Below are positions 35,208-43,799 of a stretch of DNA of 64,000 bases, in pieces. The notes under the pieces are model-generated. The model was not told the origin of the DNA. It ran no database searches and saw only the letters and a program-made list of their open reading frames with translations. This DNA comes from Marinomonas sp. UCMA 3892 (lineage in GTDB: Bacteria; Pseudomonadota; Gammaproteobacteria; Pseudomonadales; Marinomonadaceae). How positions within the stretch are numbered: the stretch's first letter is position 1; every line of letters begins with the position of its first letter. The stretch is from contig NZ_PTXN01000008.1 in the NCBI RefSeq assembly GCF_012726345.1, positions 186,001-250,000 on the forward strand, read 5' to 3'. The position numbers were made by a program, and so were the translations under genes.

Positions 35208-35708
35208 ATGTCCAAATATCACAGAGCATTCAAACTCTATTTAGCAAAGTTATCTCAGCACCAAAGCTCAAGAATGATTGCGCGTCAATTCGGTGTTGAC
35301 TCGAGACAAGTTCGTTACTGGTCTCAAGTGTATCGTATTCATGGTGAAAGCAGTTTTTTACACAAACAAATGTCATATACCCAATCCTTTAAGCTTAAAG
35401 CACTTAAAACGATGCATATGAATGAGTGGTCTTTAACCTATACAAGTGCCTACTTCGATTTATCATCTTCAGGCATATTATTTCAATGGCAAAAACTCTA
35501 TGCTTGCGAAGGTATATCTCGACTCAAACCACAGAAAAAAGGTAGACCTCGTATGGCCACTCACTCTTCTAAAACTAAGCCTGCTGAACAGATGACAGAA
35601 AAAGAGCTAAGAGAAGAGCTTGAATATCTTCGTGCTGAGAATGCTGTACTAAAAAAGTTGAAAGCCTTGGCTCAGGCCAAACAGGAACAAGCAAAGAAAA
35701 AGCGTTAA
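35208..35708 (+). CDS. IS150-type transposase OrfA
   Basis: The product has 166 residues from the ATG at 35208. It has two helix-turn-helix parts (RMIARQFGVDSRQVRYWSQV, then a second near residues 60-95), the KPQKKGRPRM link and a C-terminal leucine-zipper-like coil (ELREELEYLRAENAVLKKL). It binds the IS ends. A perfect slippery heptamer A-AAA-AAG in the zero frame lies at 35651-35657. A -1 shift there enters the orfB frame, which is open, producing the OrfAB transposase. Confidence 0.9.
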   Translation: MSKYHRAFKLYLAKLSQHQSSRMIARQFGVDSRQVRYWSQVYRIHGESSFLHKQMSYTQSFKLKALKTMHMNEWSLTYTSAYFDLSSSGILFQWQKLYACEGISRLKPQKKGRPRMATHSSKTKPAEQMTEKELREELEYLRAENAVLKKLKALAQAKQEQAKKKR

Positions 35709-35800
35709 TCGTTACTGAGCTCAAGGCAAAGCACCCGTTACAATGGCTCCTGAAAGCGACTGGGCTGGCTCGAAGTGTCTATTATTATCATCGAGCTTCT

Positions 35801-36550
35801 GTGACGCTACTGGATCCGGACCAGGACCTGAAACAAAAGATTTACGATATATTCCATGCTCATAAGGGGCGATATGGATATCGTAGGATTACCTATGCTC
35901 TAAGAAATGATGGAATCCAAGTGAACCACAAGCGTGTTCAACGACTGATGATTGAGCAAGGGCTGAAATCTAAGGTGCGACCTAAGCGCTATAAATCCTA
36001 TCGTGGCCTTGTTGGGAAAGTGGCTCCAGACCTACTTGAAAGAAAGTTCCATGCAGAGAAGCCCAACCAAAAGTGGGTGACAGACGTGACCGAGTTTAAA
36101 GTCGACAACCAGAAAGTTTATCTCTCGCCAGTGATCGACTTATTCAATCAGGAAGTAGTGAGTTATGAAGTGAGGAAGTCAGTCGCGTTACCATTGGTCA
36201 CAGACATGTTGAAGAGCGCGATTAGCAAGCTGAGTAAGAACGAGAGGCCGATTATCCACTCAGATCAAGGTTGGCAATATCAGAACCAAGCGTATCAGGC
36301 ACAGATTAGGGCTCAAGGGCTATCTCAAAGTATGTCTAGAAAAGGAAACTGCTTAGACAATGCTGTCGCTGAGAACTTCTTCGGTATTTTAAAGACAGAG
36401 ATGTACCACAATGAAAAGTTTAGAAATGCAGATGAACTGATTGAAGCAATCAGAGAATACATCGAGTATTACAACAACGATCGAATTAAGCAGAAACTAA
36501 AAGGCCTGAGTCCGATAGCGTATCGAAATCAGGCCTTGAAAGCCGCTTAG
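35801..36550 (+). CDS. IS150-type transposase OrfB (catalytic part)
   Basis: These 249 residues are counted from the GTG at 35801, but the natural product is probably the OrfAB fusion made by -1 frameshifting. The frame is open upstream and reads LIVTELKAKHPLQWLLKATG. The rve integrase core has the DDE residues: D in KWVTDVTEF, D in SPVIDLFNQ/HSDQGWQY, and E in NAVAENFFG. HTH_21 sequence (GRYGYRRITYALR) precedes it. It cuts and joins the IS ends. Confidence 0.9.
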   Translation: MTLLDPDQDLKQKIYDIFHAHKGRYGYRRITYALRNDGIQVNHKRVQRLMIEQGLKSKVRPKRYKSYRGLVGKVAPDLLERKFHAEKPNQKWVTDVTEFKVDNQKVYLSPVIDLFNQEVVSYEVRKSVALPLVTDMLKSAISKLSKNERPIIHSDQGWQYQNQAYQAQIRAQGLSQSMSRKGNCLDNAVAENFFGILKTEMYHNEKFRNADELIEAIREYIEYYNNDRIKQKLKGLSPIAYRNQALKAA

Positions 36551-36652
36551 AATAGAGTCCAACTTTATGGGGTCAGTTCAAAGACGGGCTTTTTTGTGTA
36601 CGGATACGCCATTATCAATGTATAGCGTCGAACTTTGGACTTGAGTTTAAGG

Positions 36653-37192
36653 TTATTCCATTAAACCAAGGCGCTTTTCTTCGGCTTCACGTAAGAAACG
36701 GAAAAGCTTTTTACGGTTTGTGGTATTTCCTTCTTGTGACACTTCTTTCTGAGATTGGCGAATAAGCTGTCTAAGTAGTTGAATGTCTTCAATCTGTGGG
36801 TTTTCTGCTAAGTATTCAGACAGTACTTCTTTGCTGTTCTCGCCAATTAGCATGTCGCGTTTAATCTCAAGCTGATGAAATAGCTTGTTGTAAGCAGCAG
36901 AAGTGGAATCGAAAAGCGCTACACGGTGCGCTATGGCTTCATGGTCTTCTGTGCGCATTACCTTGCCGATGTATTGCAAGTGTCTTCTCATGGCTTCATG
37001 TTGCTTTATGCGGCCAGCTTCAACGAATGCTTCGCGTAGAGTGTCAGACATTTCCACTTTTTTAAGCTGATTTTTGCTTAAGCCTAGTAGTTTTTTTCCA
37101 AGATCTTGCAGGGCTTCCATTTCACGCTTGATCTGGGTTTTGCTCTTAGGGATTTCTTCGTCGTTGTTTTCAAATTGATCAAAGTCTGTCAT
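36653..37192 (-). CDS. darP: Ribosome biogenesis factor DarP (YjgA)
   Basis: This 179-residue, mostly helical, highly charged protein matches the DarP/YjgA family (KSKTQIKREMEALQDLGKKL, RHLQYIGKVMR, LRFLREAEEKR-like end). It binds late-stage 50S particles and helps mature the peptidyl transferase region. It follows mgtE by six bases and ends upstream of the terminator that the IS has split. Confidence 0.88.
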   Translation of the reverse strand: MTDFDQFENNDEEIPKSKTQIKREMEALQDLGKKLLGLSKNQLKKVEMSDTLREAFVEAGRIKQHEAMRRHLQYIGKVMRTEDHEAIAHRVALFDSTSAAYNKLFHQLEIKRDMLIGENSKEVLSEYLAENPQIEDIQLLRQLIRQSQKEVSQEGNTTNRKKLFRFLREAEEKRLGLME

Positions 37193-37198
37193 GGGAAC

Positions 37199-38551
37199 CT
37201 ATATTAGAAAAATAGTAGCGAGACCAAGGAAGGATAGAAATCCAACCACGTCGGTCACGGTAGTCAAAATTACGCTGCCTGCTAGGGCAGGGTCGATGCC
37301 AATTTTTTTTAGTAGAATTGGCAGAAGTGTACCAGTGGCTGCTGCAAATAGCAGATTTATTATGATGGCGCCCGCAATGATATAGGCAATCTTGATGTTG
37401 TCAAACCAAAGTGCGGTGAGTGCAGCGATAACCGTTGCCCAAAGGAGGCCATTTATGAGTCCAACAATGAGCTCTCTATTAAGTAGCCAGCGAGTATTGG
37501 TAGAGCCTATCTGATTTAGTGCGATACCACGAATGACCAGTGTGAGCACTTGAGAGCCTGCAATGCCGCCCATGCTAGCAACAATCGGCATGAGTATGGC
37601 TAATGCAACAACCTGGTCTAGTGTCTCTTGGAATAAGCCAATAACGTAAGACGCTGTAAAGGCGGTTATTAGGTTTATGCCAAGCCAAACTGCACGTCGC
37701 TTGGTGGTTTTCATGATAGGCGCGAAGGTATCTTCGTCATCATCAAGACCCGCCATGCTTAACATGGAGTGTTCGGCTTCGTCACGGATAACGTCTACAA
37801 CGTCATCGATGGTGATGCGGCCAAGTAGTTTTTTAGTTTTGCTGTCAATAACGGGAGCGGATACTAGGTCCATTTTTTCAAAAAGCTGCGCGACTTCGCT
37901 GGCAGGCGTTTCTGCGTCAATGACGGTGAATTCTGTTTCCATGATATCGCGCACTGTTGCGCTAATATCTGATACCAGTAGTTTGGTAAGTGGAAGTATT
38001 CCTAAAAGGCGATCTGAACGGCTGACAACAAGTAAGTTGTCTGTCATGTCTGGTAGTGTTGAGTGCCTGCGTAAATAGCGAAACACCAGATCGACGGTAA
38101 TATTTGGACGTATGGTGATGGTGTCCGTATTCATCAAGCCGCCGGCAGAATCTTCCGAGTAGCTTAATAGTGCTTCAACTCTTGTTCTGTCTTGCGTGGA
38201 CATTGACGCAAGAACTTCTTTTACGACCTTTTCTGGTAGGTGTTGTAGTAAGTCGGCTAGGTCATCGCTTTCAAAATGTTCGGATACGGCGATAAGTCGC
38301 TCTGTATCCATGTTTTTCATGAATTGTACGCCAATATCTTCGCTTAGATATTGAAGTACTTCGCCTTCATTCTTGGCTTCTATTAACTCCCAAAGAAGCT
38401 TACGCTCTTTGGGAGGAGAAGACTCTAATAGACGAGCAACATCCTGTGCGGGCAAAGCGCCGTTAAGTAAATAACGGATTTGCATGGTGGTACCGGATTC
38501 GAGCGATTCGGTGACCGTTTGGAGGTGATTTAGAGTGTTTTGCTCTGACAT
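37199..38551 (-). CDS. mgtE: Magnesium transporter MgtE
   Basis: The protein has 450 residues from the ATG at 38551. A TTG at 38575 would overlap ptsO and is rejected. The N-terminal MgtE domain (VARLLESSPPKERKLLWELI), two CBS domains (about 130-250) and five C-terminal membrane helices are visible, with PIVASMGGIAGSQVLTLVIR in the pore region. MgtE takes up Mg2+ and closes when cytoplasmic Mg2+ binds the soluble domains. It sits in the rpoN/ptsNO operon. Confidence 0.92.
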   Translation of the reverse strand: MSEQNTLNHLQTVTESLESGTTMQIRYLLNGALPAQDVARLLESSPPKERKLLWELIEAKNEGEVLQYLSEDIGVQFMKNMDTERLIAVSEHFESDDLADLLQHLPEKVVKEVLASMSTQDRTRVEALLSYSEDSAGGLMNTDTITIRPNITVDLVFRYLRRHSTLPDMTDNLLVVSRSDRLLGILPLTKLLVSDISATVRDIMETEFTVIDAETPASEVAQLFEKMDLVSAPVIDSKTKKLLGRITIDDVVDVIRDEAEHSMLSMAGLDDDEDTFAPIMKTTKRRAVWLGINLITAFTASYVIGLFQETLDQVVALAILMPIVASMGGIAGSQVLTLVIRGIALNQIGSTNTRWLLNRELIVGLINGLLWATVIAALTALWFDNIKIAYIIAGAIIINLLFAAATGTLLPILLKKIGIDPALAGSVILTTVTDVVGFLSFLGLATIFLI

Positions 38552-38558
38552 ATAAGTC

Positions 38559-38828
38559 TTACTCGTCTTCACCAAAACGATTATTTATTAATTCTATTAC
38601 CGCTTTTATTGCATCTAACTCGTCTTCACCATTGGTTTTGATGCGAATTTCTGTGCCTTTGCCGGCAGCAAGCATCATCATCGCCATGATGCTTTTTCCG
38701 TCAACATTTCGGCTATCTTTTTCTATGGTGATATCGCAAGAAAAGCGAGTGGTTGTTTCAACCAATTTGCCAGCAGCGCGAGCATGCAAGCCAAGTTTAT
38801 TTATGATCGTGACGGACTCTTCCTGCAT
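38559..38828 (-). CDS. ptsO: Phosphocarrier protein NPr (PTSNtr HPr)
   Basis: This 89-residue HPr-like protein has the phosphorylation histidine in KLGLHARAA (about residue 16) and the typical SIMAMMMLAAGKGTEI segment. In the nitrogen-related PTS it carries phosphate from EI-Ntr to PtsN. It follows ptsN by nine bases. The rapZ gene that usually lies between them is absent here. Confidence 0.93.
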   Translation of the reverse strand: MQEESVTIINKLGLHARAAGKLVETTTRFSCDITIEKDSRNVDGKSIMAMMMLAAGKGTEIRIKTNGEDELDAIKAVIELINNRFGEDE

Positions 38829-38837
38829 GCTTTTTTC

Positions 38838-39287
38838 CTATATTAGTGATTCAAATATATTGAATAGTTCTTCATTGGTCTGTGCTGTGCGCAATTTGTC
38901 CAGTGCTTCTGGAGATTGAGCAAGTTCTGCTATTTGAGCTAGTGTTGCAAGGTGTTGATCGCACTCATGAGGTGGAACAATTAATGCAAATATTAAGTCT
39001 ACCGCTCTTTTATCGATGGAATCGAAATCAATCGGAGTTTGCAATGACATAACGACAATAGCGGTATGGTTTGCAGATTCTAGGCGACAGTGTGGAATAG
39101 CTATGCCGTTGCCTATGCCTGTACTTCCTAGCTTTTCACGACCTAGTAGTGCGTCATAGACAGCTTCGTTGTCACAATGTAGTCGATTGGAAGCAACTTC
39201 AGCAATGCTTTCAAGTACTCGTTTTTTACTAACAATATCTTGTTTTGCGAGAACGAGTTCCGCTTTTAATAATGATTTCAAGGACAT
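38838..39287 (-). CDS. ptsN: PTSNtr EIIA protein
   Basis: This 149-residue EIIA-Ntr has the phospho-accepting histidine in GIAIPHCRL. It acts as a regulator of potassium, phosphate and nitrogen functions rather than a sugar transporter. It lies 17 bases after rpoN. The usual hpf gene between rpoN and ptsN is missing. Confidence 0.93.
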   Translation of the reverse strand: MSLKSLLKAELVLAKQDIVSKKRVLESIAEVASNRLHCDNEAVYDALLGREKLGSTGIGNGIAIPHCRLESANHTAIVVMSLQTPIDFDSIDKRAVDLIFALIVPPHECDQHLATLAQIAELAQSPEALDKLRTAQTNEELFNIFESLI

Positions 39288-39304
39288 GATAAAATGGTTT
39301 CCGT

Positions 39305-40780
39305 TTAGATCAGTCGTTTTCGTTCATTGGAAGGAGGGATGTTCATCGCCTCTCGATATTTGGCTACAGTGCGTCGAGCAACCTGTATGCCTTGGTCTGC
39401 TAAAATAGCAGCTAGCTTGTTATCGCTTAACGGTTTTTTCGCCGGTTCATCCGATACAAGCTTTTTAATCATAGCTCGTATTGCGGTAGAAGAACATTCT
39501 CCGCCAGAGGCGGTGTTTACATGGCTGGAGAAAAAGTATTTCAGCTCAAAGATGCCTTTTGGTGTGTGCATGTATTTCTGAGTTGTTACCCTGGAAATAG
39601 TTGACTCATGCATGCCTACTTCTTCAGCAACGTCGTGAAGAACCATGGGTTTCATGGCTTCTTCGCCTAGTTCGAAGAAATCAATTTGTCGACTTACAAT
39701 GCAGCTTGCCACTTTTAATAAAGTTTCGTTGCGGCTCTGTAGGCTCTTCATGAACCATTTTGCTTCTTGAAGAGATGTTTTTATGTAAGTCACATCTTCT
39801 GCTGTTGCTGCTGCAGTGCTAGCCATCGCTGAGTAAGTCTCATTGATTTTGATGGGTGGCAAAGCGTCATTATTTAGTTCCACTTGCCATACGTCATGGC
39901 GTTTTTTCACTGTGACATCAGGAATAACGTAGTCCGTGTCGTCAGCGTCAATAACTGAGCCTGGGCGTGGGTTGAGCTGTTGAATCAAATTGACGACTTC
40001 TTTTAGCGCTTCGTCTTTGAGTTTTGTCTTACGGCTCAACTGAGCAAAATCTCGATTACCTAGTAATGGTAGGTAATGATCAATAAGATTGTATGTGCTC
40101 TTATACAGCGGGTGGCTTTGGAATGCTTCTAGTTGCACAAGAAGGCAGTCGCGTAGGTCAATTGAGCATACGCCTACCGGGTCAAAGCGCTGCAATCTAT
40201 GCTGCACTGCAATGACTTCTTCAATATCTAGATCTTCTAATTCAGTGCCGAGAGATTCCCAGATGTCATCGGGAGAAATGCTTAAATAGCCATCAGGTTG
40301 AACGCATTCAATGATGGCGTAAGCGATTTCAATGTCGCGATCTGACATGTGGGTTAAATTTAATTGCCATATAAGATGGTCTTGGATGCTTTCTGCTGGT
40401 GCGTTACGGCTTTCGAAGTCGCTATCGCCTTCGTAGCTGTTGTGATCGCTGACAGCTGCAGAACTTTGATAGGTATCATCCCAGTTACTATCTATGGATA
40501 GTTCTTCAGGGATGCTTTCTGTCCACTCAGATTCTACGCGTGGTTCTTCGCTATTATTGTCGACTGTTGTATCGGCAGCGCTTTTTGATTCTATGCTTGC
40601 AGGGATGTCGTGATGAATTTGTTCGTCGTCGTCGAGCTCAAGCAATGGGTTCGATTCAAGAAACTCATGAATTTCTTGTTTTAAATCCAACGTAGAAAGC
40701 TGCAGCAAGCGAATAGCCTGTTGCAGTTGTGGCGTCATCGTCAGCTGTTGACCAAGCTTTAATTGTAAAGACTGCTTCAT
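39305..40780 (-). CDS. rpoN: RNA polymerase sigma-54 factor
   Basis: This 491-residue sigma factor shows region I (LKLGQQLTMTPQLQQAIRLL), an acidic region II, a core-binding domain, the HTH segment (MHESTISRVTTQKYMHTPKG) and the RpoN box (ARRTVAKYRE) near the end. It directs transcription from -24/-12 promoters together with AAA+ activators. It heads the rpoN-ptsN-ptsO-mgtE-darP set, 78 bases after lptB. Confidence 0.96.
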   Translation of the reverse strand: MKQSLQLKLGQQLTMTPQLQQAIRLLQLSTLDLKQEIHEFLESNPLLELDDDEQIHHDIPASIESKSAADTTVDNNSEEPRVESEWTESIPEELSIDSNWDDTYQSSAAVSDHNSYEGDSDFESRNAPAESIQDHLIWQLNLTHMSDRDIEIAYAIIECVQPDGYLSISPDDIWESLGTELEDLDIEEVIAVQHRLQRFDPVGVCSIDLRDCLLVQLEAFQSHPLYKSTYNLIDHYLPLLGNRDFAQLSRKTKLKDEALKEVVNLIQQLNPRPGSVIDADDTDYVIPDVTVKKRHDVWQVELNNDALPPIKINETYSAMASTAAATAEDVTYIKTSLQEAKWFMKSLQSRNETLLKVASCIVSRQIDFFELGEEAMKPMVLHDVAEEVGMHESTISRVTTQKYMHTPKGIFELKYFFSSHVNTASGGECSSTAIRAMIKKLVSDEPAKKPLSDNKLAAILADQGIQVARRTVAKYREAMNIPPSNERKRLI

Positions 40781-40858
40781 AGAGCAACTCTTTCTTCTAT
40801 TTGAATGAATTGGAACGAGTTATGCATACTACTCCCTTTCTACAGCAATGATAAGGGG

Positions 40859-41584
40859 TTACAGACGGAAGTCGTCGCCTAAATAGACCTTTTTTACTTG
40901 TTCATTGTTGATGACGGTACTGGCATCGCCAGATGCAATGATGTAGCCATTACCAACAATGTAAGCTTTATCACAAATGTCTAGTGTTTCTCTGACATTG
41001 TGATCGGTAATTAAGACACCGATTCCACTTTCTTGGAGATGTTTGATTATGTGTTTTATGTCACCAACTGAGATAGGGTCTACGCCAGCAAAGGGTTCAT
41101 CAAGTAGGATGAATTTTGGGTTCATGGCAACCGCTCTCGCTATTTCAACCCGGCGCCTTTCTCCTCCTGATAGTGCCATTCCTAGGTTGGTGCGAATATG
41201 GGTGATATGAAACTCTTCTAAGAGTTCTTCTAGCCTTTCTTGTTGCTGTGCTTTTGTTAGCTTTTTGCGGGTTTCTAAAATGGCTAGGATATTATCTTCT
41301 ACAGACATTTTCCTAAAAATAGATGCCTCTTGAGGGAGGTAGCCAATGCCTTTTTGAGCACGAGTATGCATGGCGTCATGAGTGATGTCTTGGCCGTCAA
41401 TAAATATGCCGCCAGCGTCGTTTGCTACCATGCCAACTATCATATAAAAACAGGTGGTCTTACCCGCGCCATTAGGGCCAAGCAGGCCAACGGCTTGGCC
41501 AGACTCAACGGAAATAGATACATCCTTTACGACTTGGCGTTTTTTGTAGCTCTTCGCAAGGTGTTTTGCTTCTAGTAGTGCCAT
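40859..41584 (-). CDS. lptB: Lipopolysaccharide export ATPase LptB
   Basis: This 241-residue ATPase has Walker [10 protein letters not shown], signature LSGGERRR and Walker [13 protein letters not shown]. It matches LptB closely, including [15 protein letters not shown]. With LptFG it pulls LPS from the inner membrane into the LptC-LptA bridge. It starts directly after the lptA stop. Confidence 0.95.
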   Translation of the reverse strand: MALLEAKHLAKSYKKRQVVKDVSISVESGQAVGLLGPNGAGKTTCFYMIVGMVANDAGGIFIDGQDITHDAMHTRAQKGIGYLPQEASIFRKMSVEDNILAILETRKKLTKAQQQERLEELLEEFHITHIRTNLGMALSGGERRRVEIARAVAMNPKFILLDEPFAGVDPISVGDIKHIIKHLQESGIGVLITDHNVRETLDICDKAYIVGNGYIIASGDASTVINNEQVKKVYLGDDFRL

Positions 41585-42112
41585 CTATTTTTTATTCTCA
41601 GGTGCTTGTTTATCTTTTGGCGCTTGTGGTTGTAAGGTCATTGATACGCGCCCTGAATCTTTTTTCTCAGCACTGAATGTGCCGTCATCAATCATATAGA
41701 GGATGTAGTCTGCGGTGATGGAGTTCTGCATTCTACTTAGGTAGCCATCACCAATGATTTCTAATTTTGATTCACTGGTTAAATAATGTATTTCATTGCC
41801 TTTACTGATAACAATGTTGCCGCTCCAATCTATTTGCTGACTGAATTTCGCAGGTTTTCCTGTGGCTTCTAGGCTGCTAAATTTTCGGGTCTTAGCGTCT
41901 GTTGTTACTTTTAGGTATTGGGCCTGAATTTCAATGGTGCCTTGCTTAACAAATACATTGCCCTTGTATATTGCTTCGCCTGAATTTTGGTCGAATGATG
42001 CCTCATCAGCTTGTATTTCTAATGGTTTGGTTGTGTCTTCAGGCAGTGCGTATGCGTATTGGCCGATTAAGGCTGAAGTAAGCAACACGCTGACGTTAAT
42101 GAATCGTTTCAT
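41585..42112 (-). CDS. lptA: Lipopolysaccharide transport periplasmic protein LptA
   Basis: This 175-residue protein has a signal peptide (to about residue 22, ...QYAYA) and one OstA beta-jellyroll domain (IQADEASFDQNSGEAIYKGN). It forms the periplasmic bridge that carries LPS from LptC to LptD. It overlaps lptC by 17 bases and is followed without a gap by lptB. Confidence 0.93.
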   Translation of the reverse strand: MKRFINVSVLLTSALIGQYAYALPEDTTKPLEIQADEASFDQNSGEAIYKGNVFVKQGTIEIQAQYLKVTTDAKTRKFSSLEATGKPAKFSQQIDWSGNIVISKGNEIHYLTSESKLEIIGDGYLSRMQNSITADYILYMIDDGTFSAEKKDSGRVSMTLQPQAPKDKQAPENKK

Positions 42113-42674
42113 ATTTTCCTCGTACAGATCCTGTCATCACGACTTCTTCTGAATTTATATATGTTGTAATAGTTCCAGCAGAAGTCTCTCCTTGAGTGGA
42201 GATAAGTGTTGCATTTCCATAGCTGGTTAGTGATTGATCTTTATCTAAATAATGTATGTTATCTGCACTTAGCTTTATATCTTCTGATTGAAGGTATTTT
42301 TTAGTCGCTCTGGCATTTTCGGTTAATAGAATATCATTACTTCCGTCTTCAATAACCCCTTTATCTGCTTTTGCGCTCCAATGACCTGATTTTGAATAGC
42401 GCTCGACGTGAGGGGTTTCTAAGAGTGTTCTTGATTTTGCTATGTAGTGCAGTGTTTGTTCTGCATCCAGTGTTTCGATCAGAAGCCCGTCAGCATCAAA
42501 CTCTTTAACTTTTACCTTGGTGATAAAGTAGTCTGGAGAGCTGCTTAATGAGTCTGTTTGAACAAGGTTTTGTATAGGTGTTGCCCCATACCACCCTAAA
42601 GAGGCTACTACTATTAAAGTAGCCCCAATGATTAAAAGGCTTTTGGGTTTTGTTAGTGTTTTTAACGAAAGCAT
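42096..42674 (-). CDS. lptC: Lipopolysaccharide export protein LptC
   Basis: This 192-residue protein has one N-terminal membrane anchor (LLIIGATLIVVASLGWYGA) and a periplasmic LptC/OstA-like domain. It passes LPS from LptBFG to LptA. Its ATG overlaps the end of the antiporter gene by one base. The kdsC gene that commonly comes just before lptC is not here. Confidence 0.9.
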   Translation of the reverse strand: MLSLKTLTKPKSLLIIGATLIVVASLGWYGATPIQNLVQTDSLSSSPDYFITKVKVKEFDADGLLIETLDAEQTLHYIAKSRTLLETPHVERYSKSGHWSAKADKGVIEDGSNDILLTENARATKKYLQSEDIKLSADNIHYLDKDQSLTSYGNATLISTQGETSAGTITTYINSEEVVMTGSVRGKYETIH

Positions 42675-43672
42675 TACACCGAACCGTTTGAGCTAATAAT
42701 AAATAAATAAACGCCATAAGAAGCAATAAGCGGTAAGCCTACCCATCTAGGGATGCTGTTGTTTTTCGTTTTCTTGAAAATGAAAATGGCAAGAGCGAGA
42801 GCAACTGTTAGGCCTAAGACCCAAGGGAAATCTCTGCTTATTACGCTTTGATCTACCAGCCCTGGAGCAAGAAGAGCCGGTAGTGGTAATACGGTGGCCA
42901 AGTTGAAGATGTTTGATCCTAATATATTGCCAATTGCTATATCGTGATGGCCTTTTCTTACGCTGCTCACGGAAGCGGCTAGTTCGGGTAAACTGGTGCC
43001 TACCGCAACAATAGTGAGGCCTATTACTAATTCGCTAACGCCTAGGGCCGTCGCAATACCGATTGCTCCCCATACCAGCAATTTAGAGCTTCCTATCAAT
43101 ACAGCTAATCCGATTAGTGCAATGATGAGGGATTTGCTGACAGAGGAACCATCGTCTTCTGGTAAGCCTTCTTTTAAATCTTTTTCTAAATCTTTACTGC
43201 CTCTTAGCAATATTGTCAGGATAATAATAAAAGCAGCGATAAGAATTACGCCATCCCATACACCAAGGGTCTGATCGTACAGTAAAAAGCCTGCTAGCAG
43301 AGTGATAGCTAATACAAGTGGAACTTCTTTGGTGGACAGTCCGGAGGCAATTGGAATTGCCGAGAATAGTAATGTGATGCCGAAGACAAGTGCGATGTTA
43401 GCGATGTTAGAGCCAAGTACGTTTCCTACTGCAATCTCAGGGGCGTTATCAAGTGCAGCAATGGCTGAAACGACCATTTCTGGTGCAGATGTGCCAAAGG
43501 CAACTAATGTAATCCCTATTATCATCGGATTTACATTTAGTTTCTCTGCTACAAGTGCAGAGTGTTCTATGAATTTGTCGGAACTCATTACGAGCAAAAT
43601 TAACCCTACAATTAGGGCGATGGAAAACAACAGCATGGTATTGATATTACTCAAAGATACAGGGAGTACCAT
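42674..43672 (-). CDS. yrbG: Calcium/sodium antiporter, YrbG-like
   Basis: This 332-residue CaCA-family protein has two repeated halves of about five helices. The alpha repeats are visible: LVAFGTSAPEMVVSAIA with GNVLGSNIANI, and IVAVGTSLPELAASVSS with GNILGSNIFNL. It exchanges Ca2+ against a monovalent cation at the inner membrane. The start at 43672 is tentative; an ATG 36 bases further in is possible. It is divergent from mlaF. Confidence 0.9.
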   Translation of the reverse strand: MVLPVSLSNINTMLLFSIALIVGLILLVMSSDKFIEHSALVAEKLNVNPMIIGITLVAFGTSAPEMVVSAIAALDNAPEIAVGNVLGSNIANIALVFGITLLFSAIPIASGLSTKEVPLVLAITLLAGFLLYDQTLGVWDGVILIAAFIIILTILLRGSKDLEKDLKEGLPEDDGSSVSKSLIIALIGLAVLIGSSKLLVWGAIGIATALGVSELVIGLTIVAVGTSLPELAASVSSVRKGHHDIAIGNILGSNIFNLATVLPLPALLAPGLVDQSVISRDFPWVLGLTVALALAIFIFKKTKNNSIPRWVGLPLIASYGVYLFIISSNGSV

Positions 43673-43799
43673 TTAATGAGGTTTGGCGTTGAAATTCAAG
43701 GCTTGATCTTATAAACAAAGTGGATTTGGCTGCGTCATGATTTTATTTGTTGGGGGGCGATGTTAGTATCTGGCGATATTTGATAGGGATTAAAAAGGT

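Larger units (their letters stand above)
35160..36580 (+). mobile_element. IS3-family (IS150-type) insertion sequence, intact
   Basis: The 1421-bp element has terminal inverted repeats of about 24 bases: TGAACTGACCCC...AGTTGGAC at the left, and its near-complement GTCCAACTTTATGGGGTCAG plus TTCA at the right. It is flanked by the 3-base direct repeat AAG (35157-35159 and 36581-36583). It carries orfA and orfB in the -1 relationship with a slippery heptamer. All parts look intact, suggesting recent insertion and possible activity. Confidence 0.92.
35141..36595. terminator. Intrinsic terminator split by the insertion sequence
   Basis: AAAAAAGCCC at 35141-35150 and GGGCTTTTTT at 36586-36595 are exact complements. 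Removing the IS and one AAG copy rejoins them into one hairpin with an 11-base loop, followed by a T-run on either strand. It would have ended the darP transcript. The coordinates span both arms and the IS between them. Confidence 0.6.

Noticed and set aside
37677..38078. 133-codon plus-strand frame inside mgtE
   Set aside because: Antisense shadow of the CBS region of mgtE; composition is not protein-like.
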